Shown here: piece after piece, positions 25,398-34,781 of the stretch
Layout of the letters: each line of letters starts with the position of its first letter
How positions within the stretch are numbered: the stretch's first letter is position 1
NCBI GenBank assembly: GCA_018062085.1
Contig: JAGOSY010000005.1
Span: 217,242-281,241 of the forward strand
DNA from: a bacterium
GTDB lineage: Bacteria; Cyanobacteriota; Vampirovibrionia; Obscuribacterales; Obscuribacteraceae
DNA: 64,000 nt
Direction: 5' to 3'
Program-made: the position numbers and the translations under genes
The notes under the pieces: model-generated
What the model was told of the DNA's origin: nothing
What the model saw: the letters and a program-made list of their open reading frames with translations, nothing else
The model's database searches: none

Positions 25398-25906
25398 GTT
25401 TGGGCTTCTTTCAGGCGCTCTTGAGGAGCGCAGCTTTGTAGGGTTAGTGTGCGATCGAGCAATTGCCAATCGAACAGAGTCATTCTAACCAATCGGTCGA
25501 TTTGTTTTTGGTAGTCGAGGTCGGTCCAGCGAAAACCGTCTTCGCTAGGCGGAAACATGGGCGGGATATAAATGATATCTGTGTACAGAGTGCTCTGCTG
25601 TCTCGCTTCGTTGTAGTAGCGCTCACTGTCGTATGTCATTGCTTGACAGATATTCCAGCGCTGCCAGAGTACCCAGGCATCGATTGTGGAGCGGTCGGCG
25701 ACAAAGCTGCCAAGATTGTTTTCTTCAGTAATCTGTTCTTTTAAGACTTGGTTTTTAAACAGTTCTTGGTCTGGAATTTCGCCAGGGTACGTATAGCCCA
25801 TCTCTAAGCAGAGTTTTCGCCCCAGTTCGGGGATGACTGGCAATGCCAGAAGCGGAGTCAGCGCTTCCACCAGGGTGGTTTTGCCGACTCCGCTCGCTCC
25901 AATCAC
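25376..25906 (-). CDS. P-loop ATPase / NadR-like kinase
   Basis: 176 residues. The Walker A is IGASGVGKTTLVEAL at the very N-terminus, and DRSTIDAWVLW and LLDRTL-type residues follow, resembling the AAA_28/NadR-like nucleoside kinase group; the substrate is not determinable. The GTG at 25906 places the protein start only two residues before the P-loop. Five more in-frame codons (AGC AAA CGC ATA ATA) would give the hydrophobic strand expected there, but only ATA or ATC codons are available as earlier starts. Lies 44 bases after flotillin. Confidence 0.7.
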   Translation of the reverse strand: MIGASGVGKTTLVEALTPLLALPVIPELGRKLCLEMGYTYPGEIPDQELFKNQVLKEQITEENNLGSFVADRSTIDAWVLWQRWNICQAMTYDSERYYNEARQQSTLYTDIIYIPPMFPPSEDGFRWTDLDYQKQIDRLVRMTLFDWQLLDRTLTLQSCAPQERLKEAQTWLENRL

Positions 25907-25950
25907 TATTATGCGTTTGCTTATGGTCTTACTCTTGATCGAGATGCTTG

Positions 25951-27537
25951 TTAGTTATTGGGATTAGCTGGTGGTTGTTGCTGTTGCGGCGGTCTTGCAG
26001 CCGGAGCGACTGCAGGAGCCGGTTTGGCTTGATGGTTGCTTTCTTCTGGTTGACCACGCCGACGCATTTGATCGGCTAGATCGATACCGGTAAGGCCCTT
26101 AATCATTGTCAGACTTTGGGCGGCAACATTCAAGACGTCTCCGCTTATCTTGCTGGCGCCAGTGGTGTCACCACCAGTGGAAAGCAAGGTTATAGAACCG
26201 ACCTTGGCTAGAGGAGAAGCGGCAGCTTGTACAAGATCGGGCAGCTTGTCGATAATCATCTGCATAACGGCCGCATCGTTGTATTGCTTGTAGGCTTCAG
26301 CTTTTTTCGACATGGCGTCGGCTTCTGCTTGACCTTTGGCTGCTGTTACTTGGGCTTCGGCAAGACCCTTGGCACGACTGGCTTCAGCGTTTGCTATACC
26401 CATGGTGCGTACGGCATCAGCTTCGGCTACTGCTCTCAGTTTTGTCGCTTCAGCTTGACCTTGTGCTGCTAGTTTTACCGACTGAGCATCGGCTTCGGCT
26501 AACATCGTTCTCTTCAAACCTTCTGCTTGAGTCATCAATCTAATTCTTGATTGCTCTGCTTCAGCGGGCTTGGTGATCTCAGCTTCTAGGGCCACTTGTC
26601 GCTTCATAACTTCGACTTGTTGCAGTTCAACTTCTTTCTGCGCTTCCACAATTTTTACTTTCTGCATTTCTTCAGTCAGTTTTTGTTGCGATTGCGCTTT
26701 GACGATTTCGTACATCATGTCCGATGAGGCCTTAGTTCTAGCTACTTCAGATTGATAAGTAGCTTGGCTTACTTGGAAGTTCTTGGAAGATTCAGCTACT
26801 CTGGTGTCGGCTGCTAGCTTGGCTTTAGCACCTTCTTCAGCCGCTTGCGCTTGGGCAATTTGGGCGTCGCGCGAGGCGCTAGCTTGAGCGATTTGAGTTT
26901 CTTTGGTTGCTTCGGCTTCACCAATTGCGGCACTACGTTTCGCTTCGGCGGTTTGCTTCTTACCTAGAGCCTCTAGGTAGCCAACTGAGTCGCGAATTTC
27001 TTTGATGGTGAATGAATCTACAATTAGACCCATTTTCGCCAGGTCGGCAACTGATACTTCTTGCACTCTTGAAGCGAATGAGTCAAAGCTTTGAATCAAT
27101 TCTTCAACCGTCATCGTACCTAAGATAGCTCGCAAGTGGCCTACCAGTGTTTCATGGGCAACTGTAGCAATCTCATCGTTGGTCTTGTTGAGGAAGCGTT
27201 CAGCAGCTGTGGCAATGGCTTCTTCGTCGCCCCGTACTTTAACCTGGGCTACACCTTCTACATAGATCGGGACACCATTTTTAGTGATCATTGCGGCGTT
27301 TGAGTGCACTTCTATGGTCATTACTTCTAGAGAGAGCAAGTGTCTCTGGTGCATGACCGGAATAACTATTCCGCCGCCGCCTCTCAGCACCTTGATGCCT
27401 CCAGGAACAGCTCCGGTAATAATCATTGCTTCGTTGGGGCCGCATTTTTGATATACGTTGGCCAAGAAGTAGAAGATGCTTAGAATGACGACGAAAGCAA
27501 TCGCTCCTCCGCCCCAAAGCACAATATTTGGATCCAT
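25951..27537 (-). CDS. Flotillin (SPFH domain, FloT/YuaG-like)
   Basis: 528 residues. An N-terminal membrane anchor (about 7-27, GGGAIAFVVILSIFYFLANVY), an SPFH/Band 7 domain (to about 190, MIITGAVPGGIKVLRGGGG) and a long Ala/Glu/Gln-rich coiled coil with repeated EAE, AEAD and AEA motifs, then a Pro/Gln-rich tail. Flotillins scaffold membrane microdomains and signalling or secretion complexes. The NfeD-like partner gene lies just upstream on the same strand, as in other flotillin/NfeD pairs. Confidence 0.94.
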   Translation of the reverse strand: MDPNIVLWGGGAIAFVVILSIFYFLANVYQKCGPNEAMIITGAVPGGIKVLRGGGGIVIPVMHQRHLLSLEVMTIEVHSNAAMITKNGVPIYVEGVAQVKVRGDEEAIATAAERFLNKTNDEIATVAHETLVGHLRAILGTMTVEELIQSFDSFASRVQEVSVADLAKMGLIVDSFTIKEIRDSVGYLEALGKKQTAEAKRSAAIGEAEATKETQIAQASASRDAQIAQAQAAEEGAKAKLAADTRVAESSKNFQVSQATYQSEVARTKASSDMMYEIVKAQSQQKLTEEMQKVKIVEAQKEVELQQVEVMKRQVALEAEITKPAEAEQSRIRLMTQAEGLKRTMLAEADAQSVKLAAQGQAEATKLRAVAEADAVRTMGIANAEASRAKGLAEAQVTAAKGQAEADAMSKKAEAYKQYNDAAVMQMIIDKLPDLVQAAASPLAKVGSITLLSTGGDTTGASKISGDVLNVAAQSLTMIKGLTGIDLADQMRRRGQPEESNHQAKPAPAVAPAARPPQQQQPPANPNN

Positions 27538-27728
27538 CTTTGCGTTCCTCCAAAAGCCTTCGAAAAGCCCCTGACTCGGAGCTTCCTCGATGGACTTATT
27601 CCCTGTATTTAGTCAAAACCGTTGTCTGTTAGATGTCCTAATGACTTCCTAATAACTATTCGATAACTTCCCGATCCTATACCGCATATGGTGCCTAACA
27701 AGGGATTCCAGTTCTTTTCTTTATATTC

Positions 27729-27757
27729 TTGACAACCTTTTGTTCCCGATATTTAAT
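27729..27757 (+). promoter_or_regulatory. Candidate sigma70 promoter facing nfeD in antisense
   Basis: TTGACA, 17 bases, TTTAAT on the plus strand. No plus-strand gene follows before 28790, so a transcript from here would run antisense to the NfeD-like gene. Confidence 0.3.
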
Positions 27758-27831
27758 CTGTTTATCGGTCGCCGAAAGAGCTTTCGGTTTCGGTTCCTTG
27801 CGTCTCCGTCCTGTTGGCTTTTTGCGCCATT

Positions 27832-28647
27832 TTAATGACCGTCAAGCTGCGAGTCAGAAAATGGTTCTACAAGTACCACAGAACCGTCTGTTTCGACAAT
27901 TATCACCTTGGCACCGCGAGCAATTTCGCAGCCCTCCTTGGCTGGTCGTGCTGCTGAATTGAAGCGAGTTAGGCCGATAACGTAGCTAACTTCACCCAGT
28001 CGCCCCTCCTTAATAGGTGTGTTAACTTCAGCAATTTGGCCAATTGCTTGCTGCACACTAGTCAAGCTTGAAGCTGATAGCTTTCTTGTGGCCCAGGCGA
28101 GTACTGCTTTCATGATGTTCGTGGCTACCACTCCGGCAAGAATTGCTGGGATTAACGTAAGAGGTCCCATCCATGGCAGGGCTGAGCGCACAGCAATGCC
28201 GGTGACGCCAAAGAAACCTATGAAAATAGAGATGGACATTGGGCTGAAAATACTGAGCAGAGTGAAGTAAAGGTTTTTCTGACTGTGACCGTGGCCTTGG
28301 TTCAGTGCCAAATTGGCCTCGCGCCCACCGTTATCACCATCACCGTCCCCGTTATGACCGTCAGTTGTGTGATGACCACCGGTCAGGCCGCTGTGCCCGT
28401 GAGCGACATGCATGCCATCAACGCTTCCCCCGTCGAGGTGGTGGATTCCATGGGCGGCATCGAGAACGCCTTGGGCATGGCCGCTGATGCCATCGCCGCC
28501 CGAGCTGTCCGATTGAATCGAATGGCCGTCGCCACCGTCACTACTGTCATGACCGAATTGACCCATCATCAAGGTGAAGACGATAAAGCCCCAGCCAAAC
28601 ACTGTGCACATCAAGTAGGTTTGCCCTAGAAGGTCGAATCCTGTCAT
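27832..28647 (-). CDS. NfeD-like OB-fold membrane protein, flotillin partner
   Basis: 271 residues. Membrane segment at about 8-30, then an 80-residue His/Gly/Asp-rich loop (GHDSSDGGDGHS, HHTTDGHNGDGDGDNGG), two further membrane segments (LLSIFSPMSISIFIGFFGV and LIPAILAGVVATNIMKAV) and a C-terminal OB-fold (GQIAEVNTPIKEGRLGEVSY, GAKVIIVETDG). The fold and place fit the NfeD/YuaF proteins that pair with flotillins. The His/Asp-rich loop is unusual and could bind metal ions; that is inference. Separated from flotillin by 294 bases in which I see no gene on this strand. Confidence 0.82.
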   Translation of the reverse strand: MTGFDLLGQTYLMCTVFGWGFIVFTLMMGQFGHDSSDGGDGHSIQSDSSGGDGISGHAQGVLDAAHGIHHLDGGSVDGMHVAHGHSGLTGGHHTTDGHNGDGDGDNGGREANLALNQGHGHSQKNLYFTLLSIFSPMSISIFIGFFGVTGIAVRSALPWMGPLTLIPAILAGVVATNIMKAVLAWATRKLSASSLTSVQQAIGQIAEVNTPIKEGRLGEVSYVIGLTRFNSAARPAKEGCEIARGAKVIIVETDGSVVLVEPFSDSQLDGH

Positions 28648-28789
28648 GTTTTAAAATACCGGAGTCAAACTAAACTGTATTCAATTACTGTCAATTCAGA
28701 TACCCCGAAAAGATAACTGGTAAACTCCAAAAACAGGCTCAATACTAAAGAAAAGACTAATCAAGAGGGCACGGAAGCCGAGTGAGAAA

Positions 28790-31495
28790 ATGGAACTAGT
28801 CTTTGCCCACAACAATATGGATTTCGATTCTTTGTCGGCGCAGTTTGCACTGACAAAGCTCTATCCGACTTGCAAGATGGTTTTGGGCTATCCACTGACT
28901 GGTAATTTGCGCAGCTTTATTAGTTTGAACCGCGGCTATTTGCCCATTGTCGAAATTAAGTATGTCGATCTTTCAAAGGTGACGCGCTTCTTTCTCGTTG
29001 ACTGTCAGCATTTTGAGCGCCTCGATAGCGGCGTGCGCAAGTTGATGGCGGAGACTGTTGATAGCAAGACCGACACTGATCTGATTCAGCTCTCCCGTCC
29101 CCTGACAATTTTTGATCATCACGAAAGAGACAAAAATAGCCTCATATCTCTAGCTACTGAAGACTCGCAAGTTGAAGTTGTCGGTGCTGCCACCACAATT
29201 TTGGCGGAGCAAATTCGCAAGAAAAAAATTGCCTTGTCGCAGTTTGATGCCACGGTTCTAGCAATCGGTATATTTGAAGACACAGGCTGTTTAACCTATG
29301 CCGGAACGACATCTCGTGATGCGGAGTGCGTTGCCTTCCTGATTCAGCAGGGTGCTGATTTGTCGGTGGTGCGCGAATATATTCGACCCAAGATTGAACA
29401 AGAGCAAGTGGCATTGCTTGAGGAATTGTTGAGAGCGGCTCAGGTTGTAAATGTCCAAGGTCACAAATTCGTGGTGGCAACGGCCCATGTACCAAAGTAT
29501 GTTGAAGAATTAGCCTCGCTAACTAGACAACTACTTGATCTCGAAGCCGTTGATGGTGCCTTCACTGTTGTGCATATGAAAGATCGGGTGCACATAGTTG
29601 GCCGCGCCGATCCCCGCATCATGAGCGTTAAGCCGATAGTGCAAGCCTTTGGCGGAGACGGTCATCCTGGTGCTGGTTCAGCTGTGGTCAAAGGCGGAAA
29701 TGTTCGAGAGATTGCTGAGCGTATCAAGACAATTTTGCAAGAACAGACGCCACCACAACCAGTGGCGCGTGATTTGATGGTGAGCCCGGTGCGCACAATT
29801 AAATCAAGTGTCTCGATGGATGAAGCAGGCCGTATGATGCTGCGCTATGGACTGGATGGTCTCCTGGTGGCTGAAGGCGAGGAAGTGGTGGGCGTGGTTT
29901 CGCGCCGTGATATTGATCAATCGAGTCATCATAAATTGGGTCATGCAAAAGTTTCTGGATTCATGAGTAAACCAGTGATTTGCGTCTCTGAAGACACTCC
30001 CTTGAGCAAAATTCAAGAACTTATGGTGGCTGAAGACATTGGCAGGCTCCCGGTTCTTGATCAAGACAAGAAATTGATTGGCCTTGTCTCGCGCCGCGAT
30101 GTGCTCAATAGTTTGTTTGGTGCGCAGTACGCTCGGCAAGAAGATGTTGCCGCTCAGCGGGGCTCTTCTGTCGGCGCTGAAGCTCTCTCGGACTCGCTCT
30201 CTAAATCAAATCGGGCGGGCACAAGTCTCTCTGATAAGTTGGCTCAGGTCGACAGTGATACTGCTTGGCTCTGTCGAACCATCGGTGAAACTGCTCAAGA
30301 GCTAGGCATGTCGGCCTACGCTGTGGGTGGCTTCGTGCGCGATCTCTTGCTCAATTTACCTAACTTTGATCTTGACTATGTCATTGAGGGTTCAGCTCAG
30401 AAGCTTGCTCATAGACTGCTTGAGCTTTATCCCAACAAATTGGAGATGGCAGCCACTCATGATCGTTTTCAAACTGCCACACTAGTTTATCGCTCTGAAA
30501 ACGCCGTCGAGCGCGAAGTTGATTTATCCACTGCCCGCACTGAATTCTATGAGTTTCCTGCTGCCCTGCCTGAGGTAGAGGCCTCGATGTTGGAGCAAGA
30601 TTTGCTTAGACGCGACTTCACCATCAATGCCCTGGCTGTTTGTGTTAATCCTAATCGCTTTGGCAATTTGACCGATCACTTTAACGGCCTGCAAGATCTT
30701 GAACGCAAAATTGTGCGCATACTTCATCCCTTTAGTTTTATCGAGGATCCAACCCGCATGGTTCGTGCTGCACGCTTTGCTGGTCGCCTTGGTTTTCATC
30801 TTGATGCCAAAACAAAAGAGCAAGCTAGGCGTGCCAGTCAAATGGGAATATTTGATGACCTCGGTGGAGTGCGCATCAAAGCTGAATTGAAGATGATATT
30901 AGAGTCTCCCCATCGTCTGCGCGCCCTTAACTTATTGGCTGAGCAGAGTGGCAATCTCTGCTATCTAGATTCGCGCCTCGAATATGGCGACGGTGTGCGC
31001 AAAACCATTAGACGGGCCGAACGCTTGCTTAGCCGTTATAGCGTCGATGAGCCTTGGGTGGTTTACTTAGGCGCACTACTTTCGGAGTTGCCACCAGAAC
31101 GTGTTTCTGGTGTGCTAGAGCGTTTAATGCTCACTAATCATCAAAAAGAAGTGATTGAAAGTGGTCTTGAATTGCATCGCTTTATGCCTTCGAGCATTGG
31201 CGAAATGAAACGTTCCGAACTCTATGACATGATGCACGGAAGGGCTCGTGAAGCTCTCGCCATTGCTGCGGCAGCTGGAGAAGTCGGTACTGATTTGCGG
31301 CGTTCGATTAAGCTCTATTTGGAAGAATTGGCTGATACCAAACTCGATATCACTGGTGCTGATTTGATTGCTAGTGGTTTCAAGCCCGGCCCAAAAATTG
31401 GTGAAGCCTTGAAGCACGTAATGGCCGAGCGCCTCGATGGCCAAGTGAGGGGCCGCGAGCAAGAATTGCAAGTAGCTCTTAGCTATATTAAATAG
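28790..31495 (+). CDS. DHH-CBS-tRNA nucleotidyltransferase/poly(A) polymerase fusion
   Basis: 901 residues with three modules. N-terminal DHH/DHHA1 phosphoesterase (about 1-320): NNMDFDSLSAQFAL, LVDCQHFE, FDHHERD and GIFEDTGCLTYAG. Two CBS domains (about 325-450: RDLMVSPVRTIKSSVSMDEA, SGFMSKPVICVSED). C-terminal class II nucleotidyltransferase with RNA-binding part: VGGFVRDLLLNLPNFDLDYV, RRDFTINALAV and IEDPTRMVRAARFAGRLGF. Such fusions occur in cyanobacteria and relatives; they may add CC or A to tRNA 3' ends, or degrade and remodel RNA. The encoded CCA on the tRNA-Ser here means its role may be repair. Confidence 0.93.
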   Translation: MELVFAHNNMDFDSLSAQFALTKLYPTCKMVLGYPLTGNLRSFISLNRGYLPIVEIKYVDLSKVTRFFLVDCQHFERLDSGVRKLMAETVDSKTDTDLIQLSRPLTIFDHHERDKNSLISLATEDSQVEVVGAATTILAEQIRKKKIALSQFDATVLAIGIFEDTGCLTYAGTTSRDAECVAFLIQQGADLSVVREYIRPKIEQEQVALLEELLRAAQVVNVQGHKFVVATAHVPKYVEELASLTRQLLDLEAVDGAFTVVHMKDRVHIVGRADPRIMSVKPIVQAFGGDGHPGAGSAVVKGGNVREIAERIKTILQEQTPPQPVARDLMVSPVRTIKSSVSMDEAGRMMLRYGLDGLLVAEGEEVVGVVSRRDIDQSSHHKLGHAKVSGFMSKPVICVSEDTPLSKIQELMVAEDIGRLPVLDQDKKLIGLVSRRDVLNSLFGAQYARQEDVAAQRGSSVGAEALSDSLSKSNRAGTSLSDKLAQVDSDTAWLCRTIGETAQELGMSAYAVGGFVRDLLLNLPNFDLDYVIEGSAQKLAHRLLELYPNKLEMAATHDRFQTATLVYRSENAVEREVDLSTARTEFYEFPAALPEVEASMLEQDLLRRDFTINALAVCVNPNRFGNLTDHFNGLQDLERKIVRILHPFSFIEDPTRMVRAARFAGRLGFHLDAKTKEQARRASQMGIFDDLGGVRIKAELKMILESPHRLRALNLLAEQSGNLCYLDSRLEYGDGVRKTIRRAERLLSRYSVDEPWVVYLGALLSELPPERVSGVLERLMLTNHQKEVIESGLELHRFMPSSIGEMKRSELYDMMHGRAREALAIAAAAGEVGTDLRRSIKLYLEELADTKLDITGADLIASGFKPGPKIGEALKHVMAERLDGQVRGREQELQVALSYIK

Positions 31496-31505
31496 CCGGA
31501 GCTAT

Positions 31506-32372
31506 ATGCATTACGATTCAAAGATAATTGAAGTCAATGACATTTCCATAAATGTTGTGGTGGCCGGAGAGGGGCCGCCGGTGATTTTTCTTCACGGTTT
31601 TCCTGACTCGTTGCACCTCTGGGACGAAGTGCTACCTCTCTTTGTCGCGGCTGGCCATCAAGTAATTGCCTATGATCAAAGAGGATTTGGTCTCTCTGAT
31701 GCACCTTCCGCCGAAAGTGCATACAAAGTAGATGCCATTATTGACGATGCCATTGGCGTTTTGAGCGCGCTAGATATAAGCGAGAAAGTGATTGTCGTTG
31801 GTCACGATTGGGGCTCTGTTATTGGCTGGCTCTTTGCTATTCGTCACCCGGAGCTTGTGGAGCGCCTGGTGGCAATTTCAGTCGGTCATCCTACTTCTTA
31901 CCGAAACTCTGGATTGGCACAAAAAATCAAAGGCTGGTACATTTGGATGTTTCTTTGTCGTGGTCTTGGTGAGTTTCTAATAAGCAGAGATAATTTTCGC
32001 TCTTTTCGAAAAATGGGTTCCCGGCGTCCGCTGCCAGGCGATAGGGAAAACACAGATCGTCGAGTGCGCGATCTCAGCCGCCCCGGCCGTTTGACAGCTG
32101 GTCTTAACTGGTATCGTGCCAATGCCCGTGATTTGTTTCTGTCTAAAACTGGTAATTGCACAGTACCTACTCTGGGCATTTACGGCCCAGATATAGCCTT
32201 AACTGCGGAGCAGATGATCAACAGTAAAAAGTATGTTGACGCCCCCTGGCGATACGTAGAAATGACCGACTGCACTCATTGGATACCGCTAGACAAGCCA
32301 AAAGAGCTAGCGGAAGTTATTTTAGATTGGTTGGGTGGGGCTCAGGGTGGTAAGGAACAAAAGGTCTCTTAA
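31506..32372 (+). CDS. Alpha/beta hydrolase, epoxide hydrolase-like
   Basis: 288 residues. Oxyanion motif HGFPDSLHLWDEV, nucleophile Asp in VVGHDWGSVIGWLF, and catalytic His in DCTHWIPLDKPKEL, the epoxide hydrolase/haloalkane dehalogenase arrangement rather than Ser-based esterases. The general acid region YGPDIALT is present. The cap contains an Arg-rich stretch (RPLPGDRENTDRRVRDLSRPG). No signal peptide. ATG has GGAG in front and lies 10 bases after the previous stop, so the gene is probably co-transcribed. The actual substrate is not known. Confidence 0.85.
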   Translation: MHYDSKIIEVNDISINVVVAGEGPPVIFLHGFPDSLHLWDEVLPLFVAAGHQVIAYDQRGFGLSDAPSAESAYKVDAIIDDAIGVLSALDISEKVIVVGHDWGSVIGWLFAIRHPELVERLVAISVGHPTSYRNSGLAQKIKGWYIWMFLCRGLGEFLISRDNFRSFRKMGSRRPLPGDRENTDRRVRDLSRPGRLTAGLNWYRANARDLFLSKTGNCTVPTLGIYGPDIALTAEQMINSKKYVDAPWRYVEMTDCTHWIPLDKPKELAEVILDWLGGAQGGKEQKVS

Positions 32373-32375
32373 TTG

Positions 32376-33550
32376 ATGAATTTGAAAAGACGCTTACTCG
32401 TTCCGGCGGTAGCTCTACTCTCAATTTTGGGTCTCCAGGGATGCGGTTTGAATCCGCTGTCGCCAGCTTTCGACAGTGCTTTGAAGAATAGTGATTCTGC
32501 GCCCGTTGCGGAATTCAAACCCGGACGTTGGGCATTCATTTTTGAACCAGGGCCAGAAGCAAATAGGAAGGAAGAGACTGTCAAGAAGATTGATAGATTT
32601 TGGGCTGATTTCAAGGCGAATAAAGATAAGCTGGTTTGGAATTCGGATCCTAAAATTGATAGGTCTTTCGCCACCGATTGGTTTAGCCGCCACGTCCATA
32701 GCTTTGATCCCAGACTCGAATGGGAGGCCGGTGGTAACAAAAATGGCGGTAGCGATCTTGACATATCGGCAGCCGAGAACATCGATTTAATGCCGCTTTT
32801 GAATACCATCATTGAACGAGCTGGCAATATTCCTGGTTGGCATTTCAGTTGTTTTCGCCAGCCAGCACCCAGTGATTTGGTAGAGCAAACCTATAAGGCG
32901 AGAGTCAGAAAAGAATTGCCAGCGTACCGAGCATCGGTGAGTCGCAGTAAGCATGATGGTATAGATGTCGCAATAAGTTCTCCCAAGTTTGTTGGCAGCA
33001 ACCGAGCAGAAGGCGTCTATCACTTCAAAGCTGCCGAAGAAATACCGATGGCAGATTAAGTATCCTGATAGAGTTGTCCTGCTCACGGCTAGTAAGGCAG
33101 CGTTCAAAGATTCAGATAAGTATGAACGATATCGTTTCAGTTGGATGTCTCCTGATGCAGAACTTGCCCAGGCAATCTCCCATAGCTCGCGCTTCTTTTC
33201 CGAACACTTCTCTGCGCTAAATGAGAAGTTCGCGTACTTGCATGTGATTTCAAAGCCCGGGGACGATACTGATAATAGGCTCGGGCATCGAGGATGCCTT
33301 AGATAAGGTGCTTCGAGAAAAACAGCTGGGCTCAGTTGTTGCCACGGGTAGAGGTAAGCCTGAAAGTTATTACTTTGACCTTTGTCTTACTGACGTAGAC
33401 AAGGCTGTGCCAGTTCTGAAGAGCTTTTGTGTAGCGCAAAAATTACCAGTTAAAACTTGGCTGCGATTTTACGATCTGTACTGGCGCAATGAGTGGGTAA
33501 AGATGCTGTCGTCGACGCCAGAACTTAAGAATCCACACGATAAGTGGTAG
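32376..33550 (+). pseudogene. Lipoprotein gene split by two frameshifts (DUF695-like)
   Basis: Three adjacent reading frames each look coding and together would give about 390 residues. Frame one (to 33059) starts with a lipobox, LGLQGCG, and includes DISAAENIDLMP and WHFSCFRQP, resembling the DUF695-type pattern. Frame two runs from about 33050 (YRWQIKYPDRVVLLTASKAA, RYRFSWMSP), and frame three from about 33250 to 33550 (GIEDALDKVLREKQLG). Each shift moves to the next frame, so either the gene is decayed or there are two base errors. Function unknown. Confidence 0.6.
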
Positions 33551-33585
33551 TCCATGCGCTCCGTGAAAAGCTAATTTGTGATTTC

Positions 33586-33623
33586 AAACCTGTCATATTT
33601 TCTCAAGAAAATATGACAGGTTT
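33586..33623. terminator. Long hairpin between convergent genes
   Basis: An 18-bp perfect stem (AAACCTGTCATATTTTCT and its complement) with a 2-base loop, AT-rich. It lies between the end of the frameshifted gene and the end of the lipid kinase gene, so bidirectional termination is likely. Confidence 0.6.
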
Positions 33624-33746
33624 AGAAACCAGTTTGAAGACTAATCTGCTTTCCATCAATGATTTAATACTTACGTCAATTTTGCGCTGATGATTGAATT
33701 TGTGCGTTTATTTATCAAGTCCAATTATCGAGCCAAGTTCCCACGC

Positions 33747-34781
33747 TTACTTCAACCACGATCTCTTCGCTAATTGCGCCGCTGATGGCACAATCATTTG
33801 TACAGCATTCGGAACTGCTTTGATATGCATTGGTGTCATGCCACAGGCGTCACCGTCAATCATTGCTAAACCTTGGTTCTGCTGACTGCGGCCATCGGTT
33901 TGACCAGTTAGTGCATATTTGATTTTGTGATAGCCCTGCTCTATAAAAGAAAGTGGTTTTCGCCGTGGTACCACTTCGATAACGACTTCTTGCACTTTTT
34001 TGATGTAATAAGGTGCGGTGTTTCCTGTGATGTTTGGGCTCAAGCCTGTGGCAAAATGAAAGCCGTATTTCAAATAATCGCCGAATTCTTTCGGTGCCAA
34101 GACACAGAGATCAAGCAAGCCGTCATGCATAGAAGCCGATTCGGAGAGCATTCCGACGCCAAGGTCGGCAATGTTGGTAATGAAAATCCCAGAGGCAGTT
34201 ACTCTAAATTCTTCACCATCGGCGGTGACTTTGAAAATTACTGGCGCTTGGGCCAGAGTTTGCACCATTGAACCGGCATAGGCCAACATCTTCCAGTTTT
34301 CTTTATCGGTCTTGCCTGGCGTAACAATTGCATCTGATAGCGGACCCACTCCAGCGGCAGCAGCGAAGTAGTTACCGTTCATTATGCCTAGGTCTATTTT
34401 TGTGGCCTCGCCGTTCAAAATTACTTCGAGGGCAATGTCCACAGGGTCTGATAGTAAGTTCTCTTCAAATATTTTGAGATTGCGAGCAAGTAAGTTACCG
34501 GTACCGAGTGGCACGATACCCAATTTAGTTTCGAGCTTTTGGCTGGCTAATGCATGAATAACCATGCGTACTGTGCCATCTCCACCGGCGGCGACAATTA
34601 TGTCGAAGTCTCGATTAAGGCCTTCTAGCAGGTTGTCATGGGTTGTGTTGGCAGTGGTGGAAACCGTAGTGACCTCGTAACCACCCTCGGTGCAAAGGCG
34701 GTGAACGCACGCGCCCAGCCACATTTCGGGGCCAGCGGCCGAGCCTGCTGTGGGGTTGTAGATCAATAGAGCTGCGGGCAT
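33747..34781 (-). CDS. Diacylglycerol kinase-family lipid kinase
   Basis: 344 residues of the DAGK_cat family (YegS/BmrU type), which phosphorylates diacylglycerol or related lipids. Start ALLIYNPTAGSAAG, nucleotide-binding VAAGGDGTVRMVIHALA, and PLGTGNLLARNL; the C-terminal beta domain includes KIDLGIMNGNYF and HDGLLDLCVLAP. A 50-residue C-terminal extension carries a Gln/Asn-rich stretch. Monocistronic, with convergent neighbours at the 3' end. The lipid substrate cannot be read from sequence. Confidence 0.9.
   Translation of the reverse strand: MPAALLIYNPTAGSAAGPEMWLGACVHRLCTEGGYEVTTVSTTANTTHDNLLEGLNRDFDIIVAAGGDGTVRMVIHALASQKLETKLGIVPLGTGNLLARNLKIFEENLLSDPVDIALEVILNGEATKIDLGIMNGNYFAAAAGVGPLSDAIVTPGKTDKENWKMLAYAGSMVQTLAQAPVIFKVTADGEEFRVTASGIFITNIADLGVGMLSESASMHDGLLDLCVLAPKEFGDYLKYGFHFATGLSPNITGNTAPYYIKKVQEVVIEVVPRRKPLSFIEQGYHKIKYALTGQTDGRSQQNQGLAMIDGDACGMTPMHIKAVPNAVQMIVPSAAQLAKRSWLK

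Noticed and set aside
28285..28629. Long plus-strand frame opposite the NfeD-like gene
   Set aside because: It is the antisense of the His/Gly/Asp-rich repeats, and the minus-strand protein has clear family features.
33127..33138. Palindrome AACGATATCGTT in the frameshifted lipoprotein
   Set aside because: It shares only the GATATC centre with the repeated 12-mer; counted as chance similarity.
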